Shown here: positions 7,686-15,468 of the stretch, piece after piece | Layout: every line of letters starts with the position of its first letter | Position numbering within the stretch: position 1 is the stretch's first letter | Source: a virus | Length of the DNA: 41,292 bases | IMG/VR virus record: IMGVR_UViG_3300035112_000010 | Location: 1 to 41,292 of that record | Reading direction: 5' to 3' (one strand) | The notes under the pieces: model-generated | The model's input: the letters and a program-made list of their open reading frames with translations, nothing else | Database searches by the model: none | What the model was told of the DNA's origin: nothing | Translations under genes and position numbers: made by a program

Positions 7686-9089
7686 ATGGCTGACTTTTTC
7701 CAATCATCCCCAACGTTCATCAATCCGGCCTATGCCACTCCGGAGCAGTTGGCGACGCAGCGGGCTTATGCGGAGGCGCTGACCAAGCGCAGCGGCGAGA
7801 ATGTCACGCGCCCGACCGGCGCTATCGCCAACATGATCACGGCCTTGACGGCCGGTCTTGAGCGCAACCGCGCCAATGAGCTCCAGAGTCAGGCCGCGGA
7901 GGGCAATGCCGCCAACATGTCGGCGCTGATCGGCCAATTGCAGCACGGGCAGACGGTCGATCCCAACAATCTCGGCCGCATGATAGCCAATCCGATGGTT
8001 TCGCCCGAGCAGCGGGCGCTGGCCATTGAGCTGATGCGCCCGAAGGCCGTCGAGGACGTGGCGGGCCGTCCTGGGTACGCGAGCCCCGTCCAGGGAGTGC
8101 AGGCTGCGCCGGTCCAAGGCGCCTTTCAGCCGGGCTTCCGTGCGCCGGAAAGCGCCGGCAGTGTCAGCACCACCACGCCAATTCCCGCGCCCGGCATCGC
8201 TCCTACGGGGCCTGCCATGCCTCGCCCGCCGGTTGCTTCAGGTCCCAAGGTCTGGGGCGATCAGGAGGCGATCGCGGCCGGCCTTTATCCGCCTACTGGG
8301 GCTCCGCAGCGTGGGAGCGGCGGGGGGCAGCAGGCGCCTGGCGCGGGTACTCCCCCTGCGCCGGCGCCTGTCGTTCCCGGCTCGCGGCTCGATCAGCTGG
8401 CGGCCAAGGATCGTGAGCTTTCGGCCGAAAAGGAGCGCACCCAAGGCGGTGCCAAGGCCGAAAGCGGCGTCATTGAAACCGATGTCAGGCGCGCCGCGGC
8501 GGCTCCTGAGACCCTGAAAGGTCTTGGGATCATGAAAAATACCATCCAGAGCGTCGGCGATCAGATGACGTTCGGCCCGACGGCCAAGCTCTCCAACGAG
8601 GCAAGGCGGGTCATTGCCAACTATGCGCCCGGCCTGGTCGATGAGAAGGCACTGGCCGGCGCCGACGCGATCGAAAAGCTCAATCTGGGCTTGGCCGGCT
8701 CGCTGTCGCAGCAGCTCGGGCTTAATCCGTCCGACATTTACCGTTCGGTGGCGTCCGTTCCCGGCAACGAAAAGAGCAAGGCTGGCACGCTCGCGCTGAT
8801 CAACATGATGGAGCAGGCGGCCCGCAACGACCAGTATGTGGGCACCACGCTGTACCAGAACTCCAAGGGCGACCTCGGGGCCTATCAGCTCGCCCGCGCG
8901 GCCTATTACGCGCATCACCCGATCGTCAATCCGATCACTGGGAATGCGATCGATATCGACGCCAGCAAGCCGCAGCAGGGCGCCCAGAATGCCGGGCCGA
9001 TCAGCGTTTCGACGCCCGAGGAAGCCCGCAGGTTGCCCAAGGGCACGCCGATCCGGCTGCCCGACGGCCGGGTGGGAGTGGTGCCCTGA
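7686..9089 (+). CDS. Putative ejection / internal virion protein
   Basis: 467 residues. The N-terminal third is helical (ATPEQLATQRAYAEALTKRS, then NRANELQSQAAEGNAANMSA). A long P/A/G-rich linker runs from about 130 to 240. The C-terminal half is helical again and soluble (EAIDIDA..., LGLNPSDIYRSVASVPGN). Ejected DNA-conduit proteins of podoviruses often combine such linkers with helical domains. The stop overlaps the next ATG. No enzymatic motif was recognised. Confidence 0.55.
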   Translation: MADFFQSSPTFINPAYATPEQLATQRAYAEALTKRSGENVTRPTGAIANMITALTAGLERNRANELQSQAAEGNAANMSALIGQLQHGQTVDPNNLGRMIANPMVSPEQRALAIELMRPKAVEDVAGRPGYASPVQGVQAAPVQGAFQPGFRAPESAGSVSTTTPIPAPGIAPTGPAMPRPPVASGPKVWGDQEAIAAGLYPPTGAPQRGSGGGQQAPGAGTPPAPAPVVPGSRLDQLAAKDRELSAEKERTQGGAKAESGVIETDVRRAAAAPETLKGLGIMKNTIQSVGDQMTFGPTAKLSNEARRVIANYAPGLVDEKALAGADAIEKLNLGLAGSLSQQLGLNPSDIYRSVASVPGNEKSKAGTLALINMMEQAARNDQYVGTTLYQNSKGDLGAYQLARAAYYAHHPIVNPITGNAIDIDASKPQQGAQNAGPISVSTPEEARRLPKGTPIRLPDGRVGVVP

Positions 9090-10708
9090 TGGCCGATCCC
9101 TGGGCTGAATTCTCCCCTCAAGGCGCGGCGCCGCAGCAAGGCGCGGGCGCCGATCCATGGGCAGAATTCATCGCTCCGCAGATGTCTGCCGGCGAGAAAG
9201 CCATGGATGCCTATAAGGGGCTCGGCACGGGGGCCATCAAGGGCACGCTGGCGCTTGGCGGCATGGTCGGGGATCTGACTAACCTGGGCGCCAAGGGCAT
9301 CGAGAAGGCTTCCAATGCGGTCTCGGATGCCCTCGGGATTGAGCGCTATCAGCGGCCGGAAACGCCGTCGGCTCTCAATGCCATCCCGACCACTCAGAGC
9401 CTGACCGAAAGCCTCAAGAGCGCGCTTGGTGCGGATTTCTACCACCCCAAGTCGGATTACGGGAAGGCGGCCGAAAAGGTCGGCGAGTTCATCCCCGGCG
9501 CGGCTGCTACTGGTTTCACCGGTGGCGGATCGCTGGCCGGCAATGTTGCGCGCTATGCCGTGGCACCTGGCGCGGCGACCTTTGCGGCCGAGAAATACCT
9601 TCCGGAGAGCGATTACAAGCCGTGGCTGGTGGCCGGCGCTGGCGTGGGGGCGAGCCTCGCCAATCCGGCCCGTGTTGTCACTCCGCTAGAAGCCACACCA
9701 GCCAAACAGGCCGCTGTGGCGGCGCTGGAGCGCGAGGGTGTCACGTCGCTGACGGCCGGTCAGCGCACCGGCAACAAGTCTCTGCAGTATCTGGAGAGCG
9801 CCGCAAGCCATGCTCCGGGGGCTGGAGGTGGCGCGACCCGGATCGAGCACGAAGGACAGCGGCAATTCACGGAAGCCGCTCTGCGCCGCGCGGGGACGGC
9901 TGGAGAGGCCACGCCGGAAGTGCTAGCGGCCAACCAGCAGCGGCTCGGGCAGGCGTTCCAGGATCTATCAGCACGGAACACCTTGGTCCCGGATAACCAG
10001 TTCATCAACGACCTCACTGATGCCGTCAGCCGATACCGTAATGTTCCGGATTCGCAACAGCGTCAGATCGTCCAGGGCTACATCAATGACATCGTTCCGC
10101 ATGTGAATGCGGGCGGTATGCCAGGCACGCAGTATCAGCCCATGCGCTCGATGTTGTCGGCGGACGCGAAGTCGGTTGCCAATAGCGATCCTTATCTGTC
10201 TCGGGCTCTTGCCGGCATCCGGAATGCGCTCGACAGCGCCATGATGCGCTCAATCTCTCCGGAAGATCAGACGCTTTGGCAGCAAGCGCGGCGCGAATAC
10301 GGCGCGCAAAAGGTCATCGAGAAAGCCGCGAGCCGGGCCGGCGAGGCCACCGCCGAAGGCCAGATCACGCCGGCCAACCTGCGCAATACCGTGGCGGCCG
10401 AGAACCGCGGCGGCTATGCGCGGGGGGAAGGGCCATTCAATGAGCTCGCTCGATCGGGTGTCAGCGTCATGTCGCCGCTGCCGAACTCAGGCACAGCACA
10501 GCGCGCCAATGCCTTCCACCTCTTGAATGCGGGTCTGCTCGGCATTCCTCAGGCTCTGATGGGGCGCGCAGTGATGTCGCATCCGGTCCAGTCGTATCTG
10601 GCCAATCAGTTGATGGCCGGCGCGCTGCCGACCAATCCGGCCGCCCGCGATCTATTGATGATCGAAGCGCTTCAGCGATCCCAGCAGCCAGCGATAGAGG
10701 CGAAGTGA
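9089..10708 (+). CDS. Putative ejection protein, large
   Basis: 539 residues. The first 40 carry a repeated DPWAEF motif (residues 2-7 and 22-27). Glycine/alanine-rich segments around 45-65 (GLGTGAIKGTLALGGMVGDL) and 135-180 could associate with membrane, as expected of a protein that forms a channel during DNA entry. The remainder is helical. The ATG overlaps the previous TGA. Its last 57 bases overlap the minus-strand gene at 10652-10855 on the other strand. The role is inferred from position and character. Confidence 0.55.
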   Translation: MADPWAEFSPQGAAPQQGAGADPWAEFIAPQMSAGEKAMDAYKGLGTGAIKGTLALGGMVGDLTNLGAKGIEKASNAVSDALGIERYQRPETPSALNAIPTTQSLTESLKSALGADFYHPKSDYGKAAEKVGEFIPGAAATGFTGGGSLAGNVARYAVAPGAATFAAEKYLPESDYKPWLVAGAGVGASLANPARVVTPLEATPAKQAAVAALEREGVTSLTAGQRTGNKSLQYLESAASHAPGAGGGATRIEHEGQRQFTEAALRRAGTAGEATPEVLAANQQRLGQAFQDLSARNTLVPDNQFINDLTDAVSRYRNVPDSQQRQIVQGYINDIVPHVNAGGMPGTQYQPMRSMLSADAKSVANSDPYLSRALAGIRNALDSAMMRSISPEDQTLWQQARREYGAQKVIEKAASRAGEATAEGQITPANLRNTVAAENRGGYARGEGPFNELARSGVSVMSPLPNSGTAQRANAFHLLNAGLLGIPQALMGRAVMSHPVQSYLANQLMAGALPTNPAARDLLMIEALQRSQQPAIEAK

Positions 10709-10855
10709 TTCCATGATGATCGTGGTTGCCAGCAACGCAGCAAAGAAGGCCACCAGCGCGGCCACGTATCCGTTTGGGGTCCAGCCGTATTTGTTGTTGG
10801 AGCCGATGACACCGACCAGCACTGCAAACTGGACGACCTTCAAGAAGAACTGCAC
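10652..10855 (-). CDS. Small two-segment membrane protein on the strand opposite the tail genes
   Basis: 67 residues from a GTG at 10855, preceded by GAGG five bases upstream. Residues 2-20 (QFFLKVVQFAVLVGVIGSN) and about 30-50 (VAALVAFFAALLATTIIMES) form two likely membrane helices, then a basic tail (RLYRWLLGSLKRFDHQ). It is minus-strand between two plus-strand virion genes and shares 57 bases with the end of 9089-10708. The protein character is too membrane-like to be an antisense shadow. A moron-like or superinfection role is speculation. Compare 12275-12394. Confidence 0.6.
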   Translation of the reverse strand: MQFFLKVVQFAVLVGVIGSNNKYGWTPNGYVAALVAFFAALLATTIIMESLRLYRWLLGSLKRFDHQ

Positions 10856-10866
10856 GGGGGCCTCAC

Positions 10867-12270
10867 ATGCCGTTTAACGGCTCTGGCACGTTTACCATCG
10901 TCAATACCTTCGTGCCCAACACCACGATTCTTTCGGCTGCGGTCAACCAGAACTTCACCGACATCGCCACCGGCTTGTCCGACTGCCTGACCCGTGACGG
11001 CCAGGCAGGAATGTCCGCCGTATTCAAGGCCGTCTCTGGGTCTGTCTCGGCTCCCGGCATTTCGTTCAATTCCGATGCTACGGCAGGTCTCTATCTCAGT
11101 TCAACCGGGATTGTCGGGCTTGTCGCCAAGTCACTCGGTCTTCTAGTCAATTCCGCGATCTATCAGGCGACCTCGGCCACCGTGCAGGCCGGCGGTTCCG
11201 GCTATGCTGTCGGCGACACCATCACGGAAACCGGTGGAACGGCGATTTCGAACGCCGTTTTCACGGTCGCGACGCTGAGCGGATCGGCGGTTGCGACCGT
11301 GACCGTTGGCTATCCTGGTAACTACACGGTGGTTCCGTCCAACCCTGTCAGTCAAGGCTCGACTTCCGGCCTCGGAACGGGCTGTACGCTCAACATCACC
11401 TTTGCCGCACAATTTGCGAGTTCCCTCGTGACCAACGAGGCCGGGGCATTGCCTTGGCAGCGGCTCGGATCGTCGTCCTTTGTCTCGGGGCTGATGGCGC
11501 TTGCCAATGGCAAGGATTTTGTGACCGGTCTCGGCGCCTCCAACGTCATCTCCGCGATTGGTCTTTCCGCGCCGCCTCCTGGCGCATCGTTCAAGAATCT
11601 CGTCATCAAGGTTGCCACCACCACCACGGCGACAGTCGCGGCTGATTACGTTGTCGTGACCAACGGTACCGCCTATCAGACGCTGGCGTTCAGCTCGACG
11701 ATCAATTTTGCCACAACAGGCGCGAATGCTCTTGATACCGGATCAATCGCCACATCGACTTGGTATGCAATTTGGGTGATTGCCAAGCCAGATGGCACCA
11801 CGGCCGGTCTTGCATCGACCTCGGCCACGTCTCCCACAATGCCAAGCGGCTACACCTACAAGGCCCGCGTTGGTTGGGTGCGTTCCTCATCCAGCGTTGC
11901 GCAGCTCTATGGCACCTGGCAGTTCGGACGACGGGCACAATATGTTCTTGGCCTCGGTGCGCTCTCGGCTATGCCGCAGATGATCAACGCGGGCAGCGCG
12001 ACGTATGCATCGGCCTCTGTGTCCAATTTCGTCCCGACTACGGCAAGCGAAATCTACTTCACAGCCGCCAATGCGACGGTAAGTGCGTTCAACGCAATTG
12101 CGCCGAATAATGGATATGCCACCACCCTTAGCACAACGAGCCCGCCTCCATTCGGTGGTGAGACTCGGCAAATCTCCGGAACCTTCGTGCTGGAAAGCAC
12201 GAACGTCTGGTACGTCAGTTCGTCCGGAACGCTCGTCGCTTTCTGCAACGGCTGGGTGGACAACCTATGA
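10867..12270 (+). CDS. Tail fibre protein
   Basis: 467 residues. It opens PFNGSGTFTIVNTFVPNTTI, a start shared by many podoviral and siphoviral tail fibres of proteobacterial phages. Then follow alternating beta-prone T/S/G/A/V stretches, including SATVQAGGSGYAVGDTITET and a late hydrophobic-polar repeat. It follows the ejection proteins and precedes the lysis genes, as in many P22/T7-like maps. It is flanked on both sides by small minus-strand membrane genes. Receptor unknown. Confidence 0.75.
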   Translation: MPFNGSGTFTIVNTFVPNTTILSAAVNQNFTDIATGLSDCLTRDGQAGMSAVFKAVSGSVSAPGISFNSDATAGLYLSSTGIVGLVAKSLGLLVNSAIYQATSATVQAGGSGYAVGDTITETGGTAISNAVFTVATLSGSAVATVTVGYPGNYTVVPSNPVSQGSTSGLGTGCTLNITFAAQFASSLVTNEAGALPWQRLGSSSFVSGLMALANGKDFVTGLGASNVISAIGLSAPPPGASFKNLVIKVATTTTATVAADYVVVTNGTAYQTLAFSSTINFATTGANALDTGSIATSTWYAIWVIAKPDGTTAGLASTSATSPTMPSGYTYKARVGWVRSSSSVAQLYGTWQFGRRAQYVLGLGALSAMPQMINAGSATYASASVSNFVPTTASEIYFTAANATVSAFNAIAPNNGYATTLSTTSPPPFGGETRQISGTFVLESTNVWYVSSSGTLVAFCNGWVDNL

Positions 12271-12274
12271 CCGC

Positions 12275-12394
12275 TCACCACTGGCTGCCATCCCAATCGT
12301 ATTTCGGCCGCTCCTTGCTTTGCGTTGCGAGCCAGAACGAGAGCGGCAGTCCGAGCACGAACAGAACGACAAGAACGATTGCTGACACGTCCAT
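12275..12394 (-). CDS. 39-residue single-pass membrane peptide on the opposite strand
   Basis: Reads MDVSAIVLVVLFVLGLPLSF, then a short polar basic tail ending DWDGSQW. One clear membrane helix (residues 4-22) followed by a cytoplasmic-type tail. GGGAGA lies eight bases before the ATG at 12394. It fits snugly between the tail-fibre stop (12270) and the endolysin start (12464), on the minus strand. Too short for a usual ORF cut-off. With 10652-10855 it brackets the fibre gene. Function unknown; lysogenic conversion or exclusion is a guess. Confidence 0.6.
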   Translation of the reverse strand: MDVSAIVLVVLFVLGLPLSFWLATQSKERPKYDWDGSQW

Positions 12395-12463
12395 CGCAAT
12401 ATCTCCCTTTGCGCAATCCGGGCAACGTATCACGGCCGGGCGACAACCTGCAATGAGTCCGAG

Positions 12464-13162
12464 ATGACCGACATCAACGCGCTCCGTGTCGCGAATGCAC
12501 AGCGCTGGGCAAAGGCGAAGGCCACGCGCGATTTCAGCAGTGTTGCAAAACATCTGGTCGCGCCGGAAGCCAAGAAGCAATATCAAGCGGTTGAGGCGCG
12601 TACCGGAGTTCCCTGGTGGTTTATCGCTGTCGTCCATGAGCGTGAGTGCTCGCAGAATTGGTCCGGTTCGCTCGCGCAGGGCGACCCATGGAATGCGATT
12701 TCTGTGCATGTCCCGGCCGGTCGCGGCCCGTTCAGGTCGTGGCAGGAAGCCGCGGTCGATGCGTTGGTCAACTGTCCTCCGCATGCCGCGCGCTGGACGG
12801 ATTGGAGCGCGGGCGGTGCGCTGACGATACTCGAACAATACAACGGCCTGGGCTATGCCGCGCGAGGCATCCCGTCTCCCTACATCTGGTCCGGCACCGA
12901 TCAATACCGATCCGGCAAGTACATCCGCGACGGCGTCTTTGATCCCAGTGCCGTTGACAGCCAGCTTGGCTGCGCCGGCCTGCTCAAGGCCATGATGGCG
13001 CTCGATCCCACCATCACATTTACGGGCGTCACGATCAGGCCCGCTCCGACTCCTGTTCCCAAACCCGCGTCTCCATCAACCACGAGCCCAGACAAGGGCT
13101 CGATCGGCGCGGTGATCGCCTCCTTGATCAGTGCGCTGGCATCCCTGTTCAAGAGGAAATGA
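12464..13162 (+). CDS. Endolysin (lysozyme-like peptidoglycan hydrolase)
   Basis: 232 residues. Around residue 50, WFIAVVHERECSQNWSGSLA matches the catalytic H-x-R/E-E-S segment of a family of phage muramidases, with the glutamate as likely general acid. It is followed by PAGRGPFRSWQEAAVDALV, LEQYNGLGYAARGIPSPYIW, and SGTDQYRSGKYIRDGVFD, all in the order of that family. The C-terminal 55 residues are a P/T/S linker and a hydrophobic end (VIASLISALASLF), which could be a membrane anchor. It opens the lysis cassette. Confidence 0.88.
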   Translation: MTDINALRVANAQRWAKAKATRDFSSVAKHLVAPEAKKQYQAVEARTGVPWWFIAVVHERECSQNWSGSLAQGDPWNAISVHVPAGRGPFRSWQEAAVDALVNCPPHAARWTDWSAGGALTILEQYNGLGYAARGIPSPYIWSGTDQYRSGKYIRDGVFDPSAVDSQLGCAGLLKAMMALDPTITFTGVTIRPAPTPVPKPASPSTTSPDKGSIGAVIASLISALASLFKRK

Positions 13163-13163
13163 C

Positions 13164-13331
13164 ATGAATTATCTGGCCGTATTCAATGCCTCATTCGCGA
13201 TCGGCGTCGGTGCTGGTGGCGCCATCGTCTGGTTCTTCAAGGACAAGCTCGTTGGCTGGTGGAAGGGCGCAGAGCGGTTTGCGCAGGATCTTGAGGCCAA
13301 GGCAAAAGCGATCAAAGGCGCTGTGAAATAA
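13164..13331 (+). CDS. Small membrane protein of the lysis cassette
   Basis: 55 residues from ATG 13164, after GAGGAAATGAC. The first 25 residues (MNYLAVFNASFAIGVGAGGA, then IVWFF) make one membrane helix, followed by a basic amphipathic tail ending KAKAIKGAVK. Its stop overlaps the next ATG at 13331. Between endolysin and holin, it may be a second holin-like or antiholin protein. That is inference. Confidence 0.6.
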   Translation: MNYLAVFNASFAIGVGAGGAIVWFFKDKLVGWWKGAERFAQDLEAKAKAIKGAVK

Positions 13332-13720
13332 TGGGCCTTTTCGATATCACTGGAATTGGAGCGGTTGCCGATCTCGCAAAAGAGATTCTGGCGATGTTTC
13401 CAAATGCCGAGCAGCGGGAAGCCGCCGCAAACAAGCTCCAAGATCTCGTTGCGCAGGTCGCGCAGGCTCAATCCGCAACCAACACGGAAGAGGCCAAGAG
13501 CACGTCTCTGTTTGTCGCCGGCTGGCGCCCGTTCATCGGGTGGGTTTGCGGCTTTGGTTTTGTCTATTCGATCGTGCAGCCTGCATTGCATTTGCCGCCC
13601 GTCGACATGAACAACATGATTACGATTCTTGGGGGCATGCTCGGGCTTGGCGCGATGCGCAGCTACGACAAGGCGAACAACATCCCAGATTCCAAGATCA
13701 AGCTTTTCGGGAAACGTTGA
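13331..13720 (+). CDS. Holin, 3TM type (putative)
   Basis: 129 residues. A polar, amphipathic N-terminal half (residues 10-55), then two hydrophobic segments: FIGWVCGFGFVYSIVQPAL near 63-81 and NMITILGGMLGLGAMRSYDK near 95-114. The GWRPFIGWVCG motif is the hallmark of the 'holin of 3TMs' family common in alphaproteobacterial phages and gene-transfer agents. It follows the endolysin. A pore for endolysin release is the expected role. Confidence 0.8.
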   Translation: MGLFDITGIGAVADLAKEILAMFPNAEQREAAANKLQDLVAQVAQAQSATNTEEAKSTSLFVAGWRPFIGWVCGFGFVYSIVQPALHLPPVDMNNMITILGGMLGLGAMRSYDKANNIPDSKIKLFGKR

Positions 13721-13792
13721 ACAGCAAGCGGCCCAGAGCGTCGCGTCAACGGCGCTCCGAGCCTGGCCACACCAACCCGGATAGGGGCTGAT

Positions 13793-13873
13793 ATGGTTAC
13801 GACTATGGAACTACAACTTTCGGGCGAGACTATTTCGTTGGATGCCGTTCCCGTGAAAATACCCGAGCTGTGA
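13793..13873 (+). CDS. 26-residue coupled peptide before the coiled-coil protein
   Basis: Reads MVTTMELQLSGETISLDAVP and ends VKIPEL. A strong AGGGG lies seven bases before the ATG, and the stop TGA overlaps the ATG of the next gene (GTGATGATG at 13870-13878). That arrangement favours a translated leader that couples the next gene. It has no recognisable domain. Could also be only the upstream leader of that gene. Confidence 0.35.
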   Translation: MVTTMELQLSGETISLDAVPVKIPEL

Positions 13874-14292
13874 TGATGCAGCCACAGGAAGCAGGCGGAT
13901 TCGATTGGTTGCATGGACTGACCGGCATTGGTGGCGGTGCGATTGGCACGCTGATGACGTGGATCTGGCGCGCAGCTCGCATTGAACCGAAGATTCGCGC
14001 AGACTTTCAATCGGATATCAAGACGGCCGAGGAGCATCTAGAGGCCAAGATCGAGGATGCCGAGCGCCGCGGAGAGGCAAAGGTTGAGGAAATGATCGGC
14101 CAGTTTCGCGAATCGTTCACGGGCATGCGTCGCAAGATCGATGACGTGGAGAAGGGGAGCCTTCTGAAGGACGATTTCCATCGCTATCGCCAGGAGGACC
14201 GCTTGGCTGCCGAGGAACGCCGGAAGGAGAACCGTGAGGACTTCAGGCGGCTTGAGGCCAAGATTGACCAGATCCTGGGACAGCGGCAGTGA
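13873..14292 (+). CDS. Coiled-coil membrane protein, spanin-like position
   Basis: About 139 residues from the ATG at 13873 (an in-frame ATG follows at 13876). Residues about 15-35 (TGIGGGAIGTLMTWIWRAAR) are a membrane segment, and the rest is a long charged coiled coil (EEHLEAKIEDAERRGEAKVE, then FRRLEAKIDQILGQ). An inner-membrane protein with a long periplasmic or cytoplasmic helix in a lysis cassette suggests an i-spanin. No lipoprotein partner was recognised. The stop overlaps the next GTG. Confidence 0.5.
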   Translation: MMQPQEAGGFDWLHGLTGIGGGAIGTLMTWIWRAARIEPKIRADFQSDIKTAEEHLEAKIEDAERRGEAKVEEMIGQFRESFTGMRRKIDDVEKGSLLKDDFHRYRQEDRLAAEERRKENREDFRRLEAKIDQILGQRQ

Positions 14293-14480
14293 TCACCTGG
14301 GCCTCGACAAAATCCTCCCCGCATATGCTGGAGCGGCCGATTGACCGCAAAGTCGCTCGTTATCTCCGTGAGAACCGAGGCATCGATGCCGTTCTGCTGG
14401 CGGCAGATCTCAAGCTTGATGTGCGCCTTGTGGTATCGTATCAGCGGCGGCTTGGGCTGAGAGGCGCTGGGCAGGTCTGA
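14289..14480 (+). CDS. Small basic protein, unknown
   Basis: 63 residues, GTG start overlapping the previous TGA. The segment from about residue 18 (DRKVARYLRENRGIDAVLLA, then ADLKLDVRLVVSYQRRLGLR) suggests a compact helical, possibly helix-turn-helix, protein. It is the last plus-strand gene before the convergent minus-strand operon. Function not recognised. Confidence 0.45.
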   Translation: MITWASTKSSPHMLERPIDRKVARYLRENRGIDAVLLAADLKLDVRLVVSYQRRLGLRGAGQV

Positions 14481-14483
14481 TGC

Positions 14484-14564
14484 TCATTGCCCAAGAGCGC
14501 GGACTAGCTTTCGAAGGATGCGAGCAATCTTCTTTGCCTGCTTCCTTCCTTTCCGATTTCTCAT
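14484..14564 (-). CDS. 26-residue cationic amphipathic peptide (possible)
   Basis: Reads MRNRKGRKQAKKIARILRKL and ends VRALGQ. Eleven of 26 residues are K or R. Hydrophobic residues (I, A, L, V) recur every three to four positions, as in an amphipathic helix. It is the last reading frame of the minus-strand operon, stopping four bases from the convergent plus-strand gene. No clear ribosome binding site was seen. It may be a real peptide or a chance frame. Confidence 0.3.
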   Translation of the reverse strand: MRNRKGRKQAKKIARILRKLVRALGQ

Positions 14565-14588
14565 GAAGACGGGTTGCGCGTACATCGC

Positions 14589-14750
14589 TTATGTTCGCCG
14601 TCGATACTTGCCGCGCTTCGGCTTTGGTCCGAGCGGTCCTGCAAAGATACTTCGAAAGCCGCATTGATTGACGGGTCGATAGCGGCCTCGTCTCGGCCTG
14701 TAGTTCATTGGAGGCCGGCCATATGGTGGATTGTAGATCGCGATCTGCAT
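14589..14750 (-). CDS. Small arginine/proline-rich protein
   Basis: 53 residues from ATG 14750: MQIAIYNPPYGRPPMNYRPR and onward to a basic end (GPKPKRGKYRRRT). AGGA lies eight bases upstream, in the same AACAGGAA context as the preceding gene (14765-14935). Disordered and basic, with no family recognised. Nucleic-acid or membrane binding is possible but unsupported. Confidence 0.45.
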   Translation of the reverse strand: MQIAIYNPPYGRPPMNYRPRRGRYRPVNQCGFRSIFAGPLGPKPKRGKYRRRT

Positions 14751-14764
14751 GCTGCGGTTCCTGT

Positions 14765-14935
14765 TTAGAAATGATGGGTGCCTGGCACATACCAACGGCA
14801 AGCGGAAGGCGATTCCGCGCTTCCATAACCCGCCGTGCTGTACGTGACCGCATCGGCGTCCAAAATCCATTCGTGCCATCGCAGAAATTGCGGCTTGATT
14901 TGAGGAGGCGGACTTAGCTTTTGATCGTGGGTCAT
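14765..14935 (-). CDS. Small acidic/aromatic protein, unknown
   Basis: 56 residues: MTHDQKLSPPPQIKPQFLRW, then HEWILDADAVTYSTAGYG and an end SACRWYVPGTHHF. AGGA precedes the ATG by eight bases. The codons have the protein-like character of neighbouring genes and the frame is closed by TAA. It belongs to the chain of tiny genes downstream of the integrase. No family recognised. Confidence 0.5.
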   Translation of the reverse strand: MTHDQKLSPPPQIKPQFLRWHEWILDADAVTYSTAGYGSAESPSACRWYVPGTHHF

Positions 14936-14949
14936 CTTGCGATTCCTGT

Positions 14950-15129
14950 TTACGTCCGTTGCACAGCGGATAAGGCGGCGTCCAGCGCCTTTTGAGCAGC
15001 CTCATATTTCGACCATGCCGGAGCCTGGTCATTGAAACGCAGATTGCCTTGCCGCCCCTCAGCAAGCATCCAGTCGTTGACTTCCTTCATGGCCTCGTTT
15101 CGAGCAGCAGAAAGATCGTCAAGTGTCAT
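14950..15129 (-). CDS. Small helical protein, unknown
   Basis: 59 residues from ATG 15129, chosen because GGAG lies seven bases upstream (CGGAGAATACC); an in-frame GTG seven codons earlier is possible. It reads MTLDDLSAARNEAMKEVNDW and is charged and helical throughout (KYEAAQKALDAALSAV). No domain recognised. Confidence 0.55.
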   Translation of the reverse strand: MTLDDLSAARNEAMKEVNDWMLAEGRQGNLRFNDQAPAWSKYEAAQKALDAALSAVQRT

Positions 15130-15153
15130 GGTATTCTCCGTTTCGTTCACTGC

Positions 15154-15345
15154 TCAAGCGCGCTCAGCGGCAATAGCTTCGCGCGCAACCCTTCCCATTT
15201 CCTCGAAAATCTCAGCCCAGATATCCACGTCTTCGATACCGAGTTGATCGTATCGGAATCCTCTCCGATCATCGAGAGCACGCATATAAATCTTGCGGCC
15301 AAGTTCCCGGTCGGCACTGCCCTTCGGCAGTTCGTGGTAGCTCAT
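15154..15345 (-). CDS. Small charged protein, unknown
   Basis: 63 residues: MSYHELPKGSADRELGRKIY onward, acidic and basic residues alternating, with EDVDIWAEIFEEMGRVAREA near the end. GAGG in GAGGATAG precedes the ATG; the same GAGGATAG box precedes genes starting at 16192 and 19069. Function not recognised. Confidence 0.55.
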   Translation of the reverse strand: MSYHELPKGSADRELGRKIYMRALDDRRGFRYDQLGIEDVDIWAEIFEEMGRVAREAIAAERA

Positions 15346-15366
15346 GTTTCTATCCTCGATCTTCGG

Positions 15367-15468
15367 TCAGGATCGTGGCCGAGTTTGCGAAATCCCCCAC
15401 ATGAGCAGCAGCCCCAAGGGGATTCCGACATATACGAACCAAGCGTTTTGTATATCAAGTGGCGTCAT
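15367..15468 (-). CDS. 33-residue membrane peptide
   Basis: MTPLDIQNAWFVYVGIPLGL, then LLMWGISQTRPRS. A single membrane helix (about 10-26) with a short basic tail. The ATG overlaps the TGA of the upstream gene (15468-15644). One of at least four tiny membrane genes of the minus-strand operon (with 22313-22435 and 24704-24805). Function unknown. Confidence 0.5.
   Translation of the reverse strand: MTPLDIQNAWFVYVGIPLGLLLMWGISQTRPRS

Noticed and set aside
8238-9158. 306-residue antisense frame over the ejection gene
   Set aside because: R/G/H/L-rich shadow with no recognisable domain or binding site.
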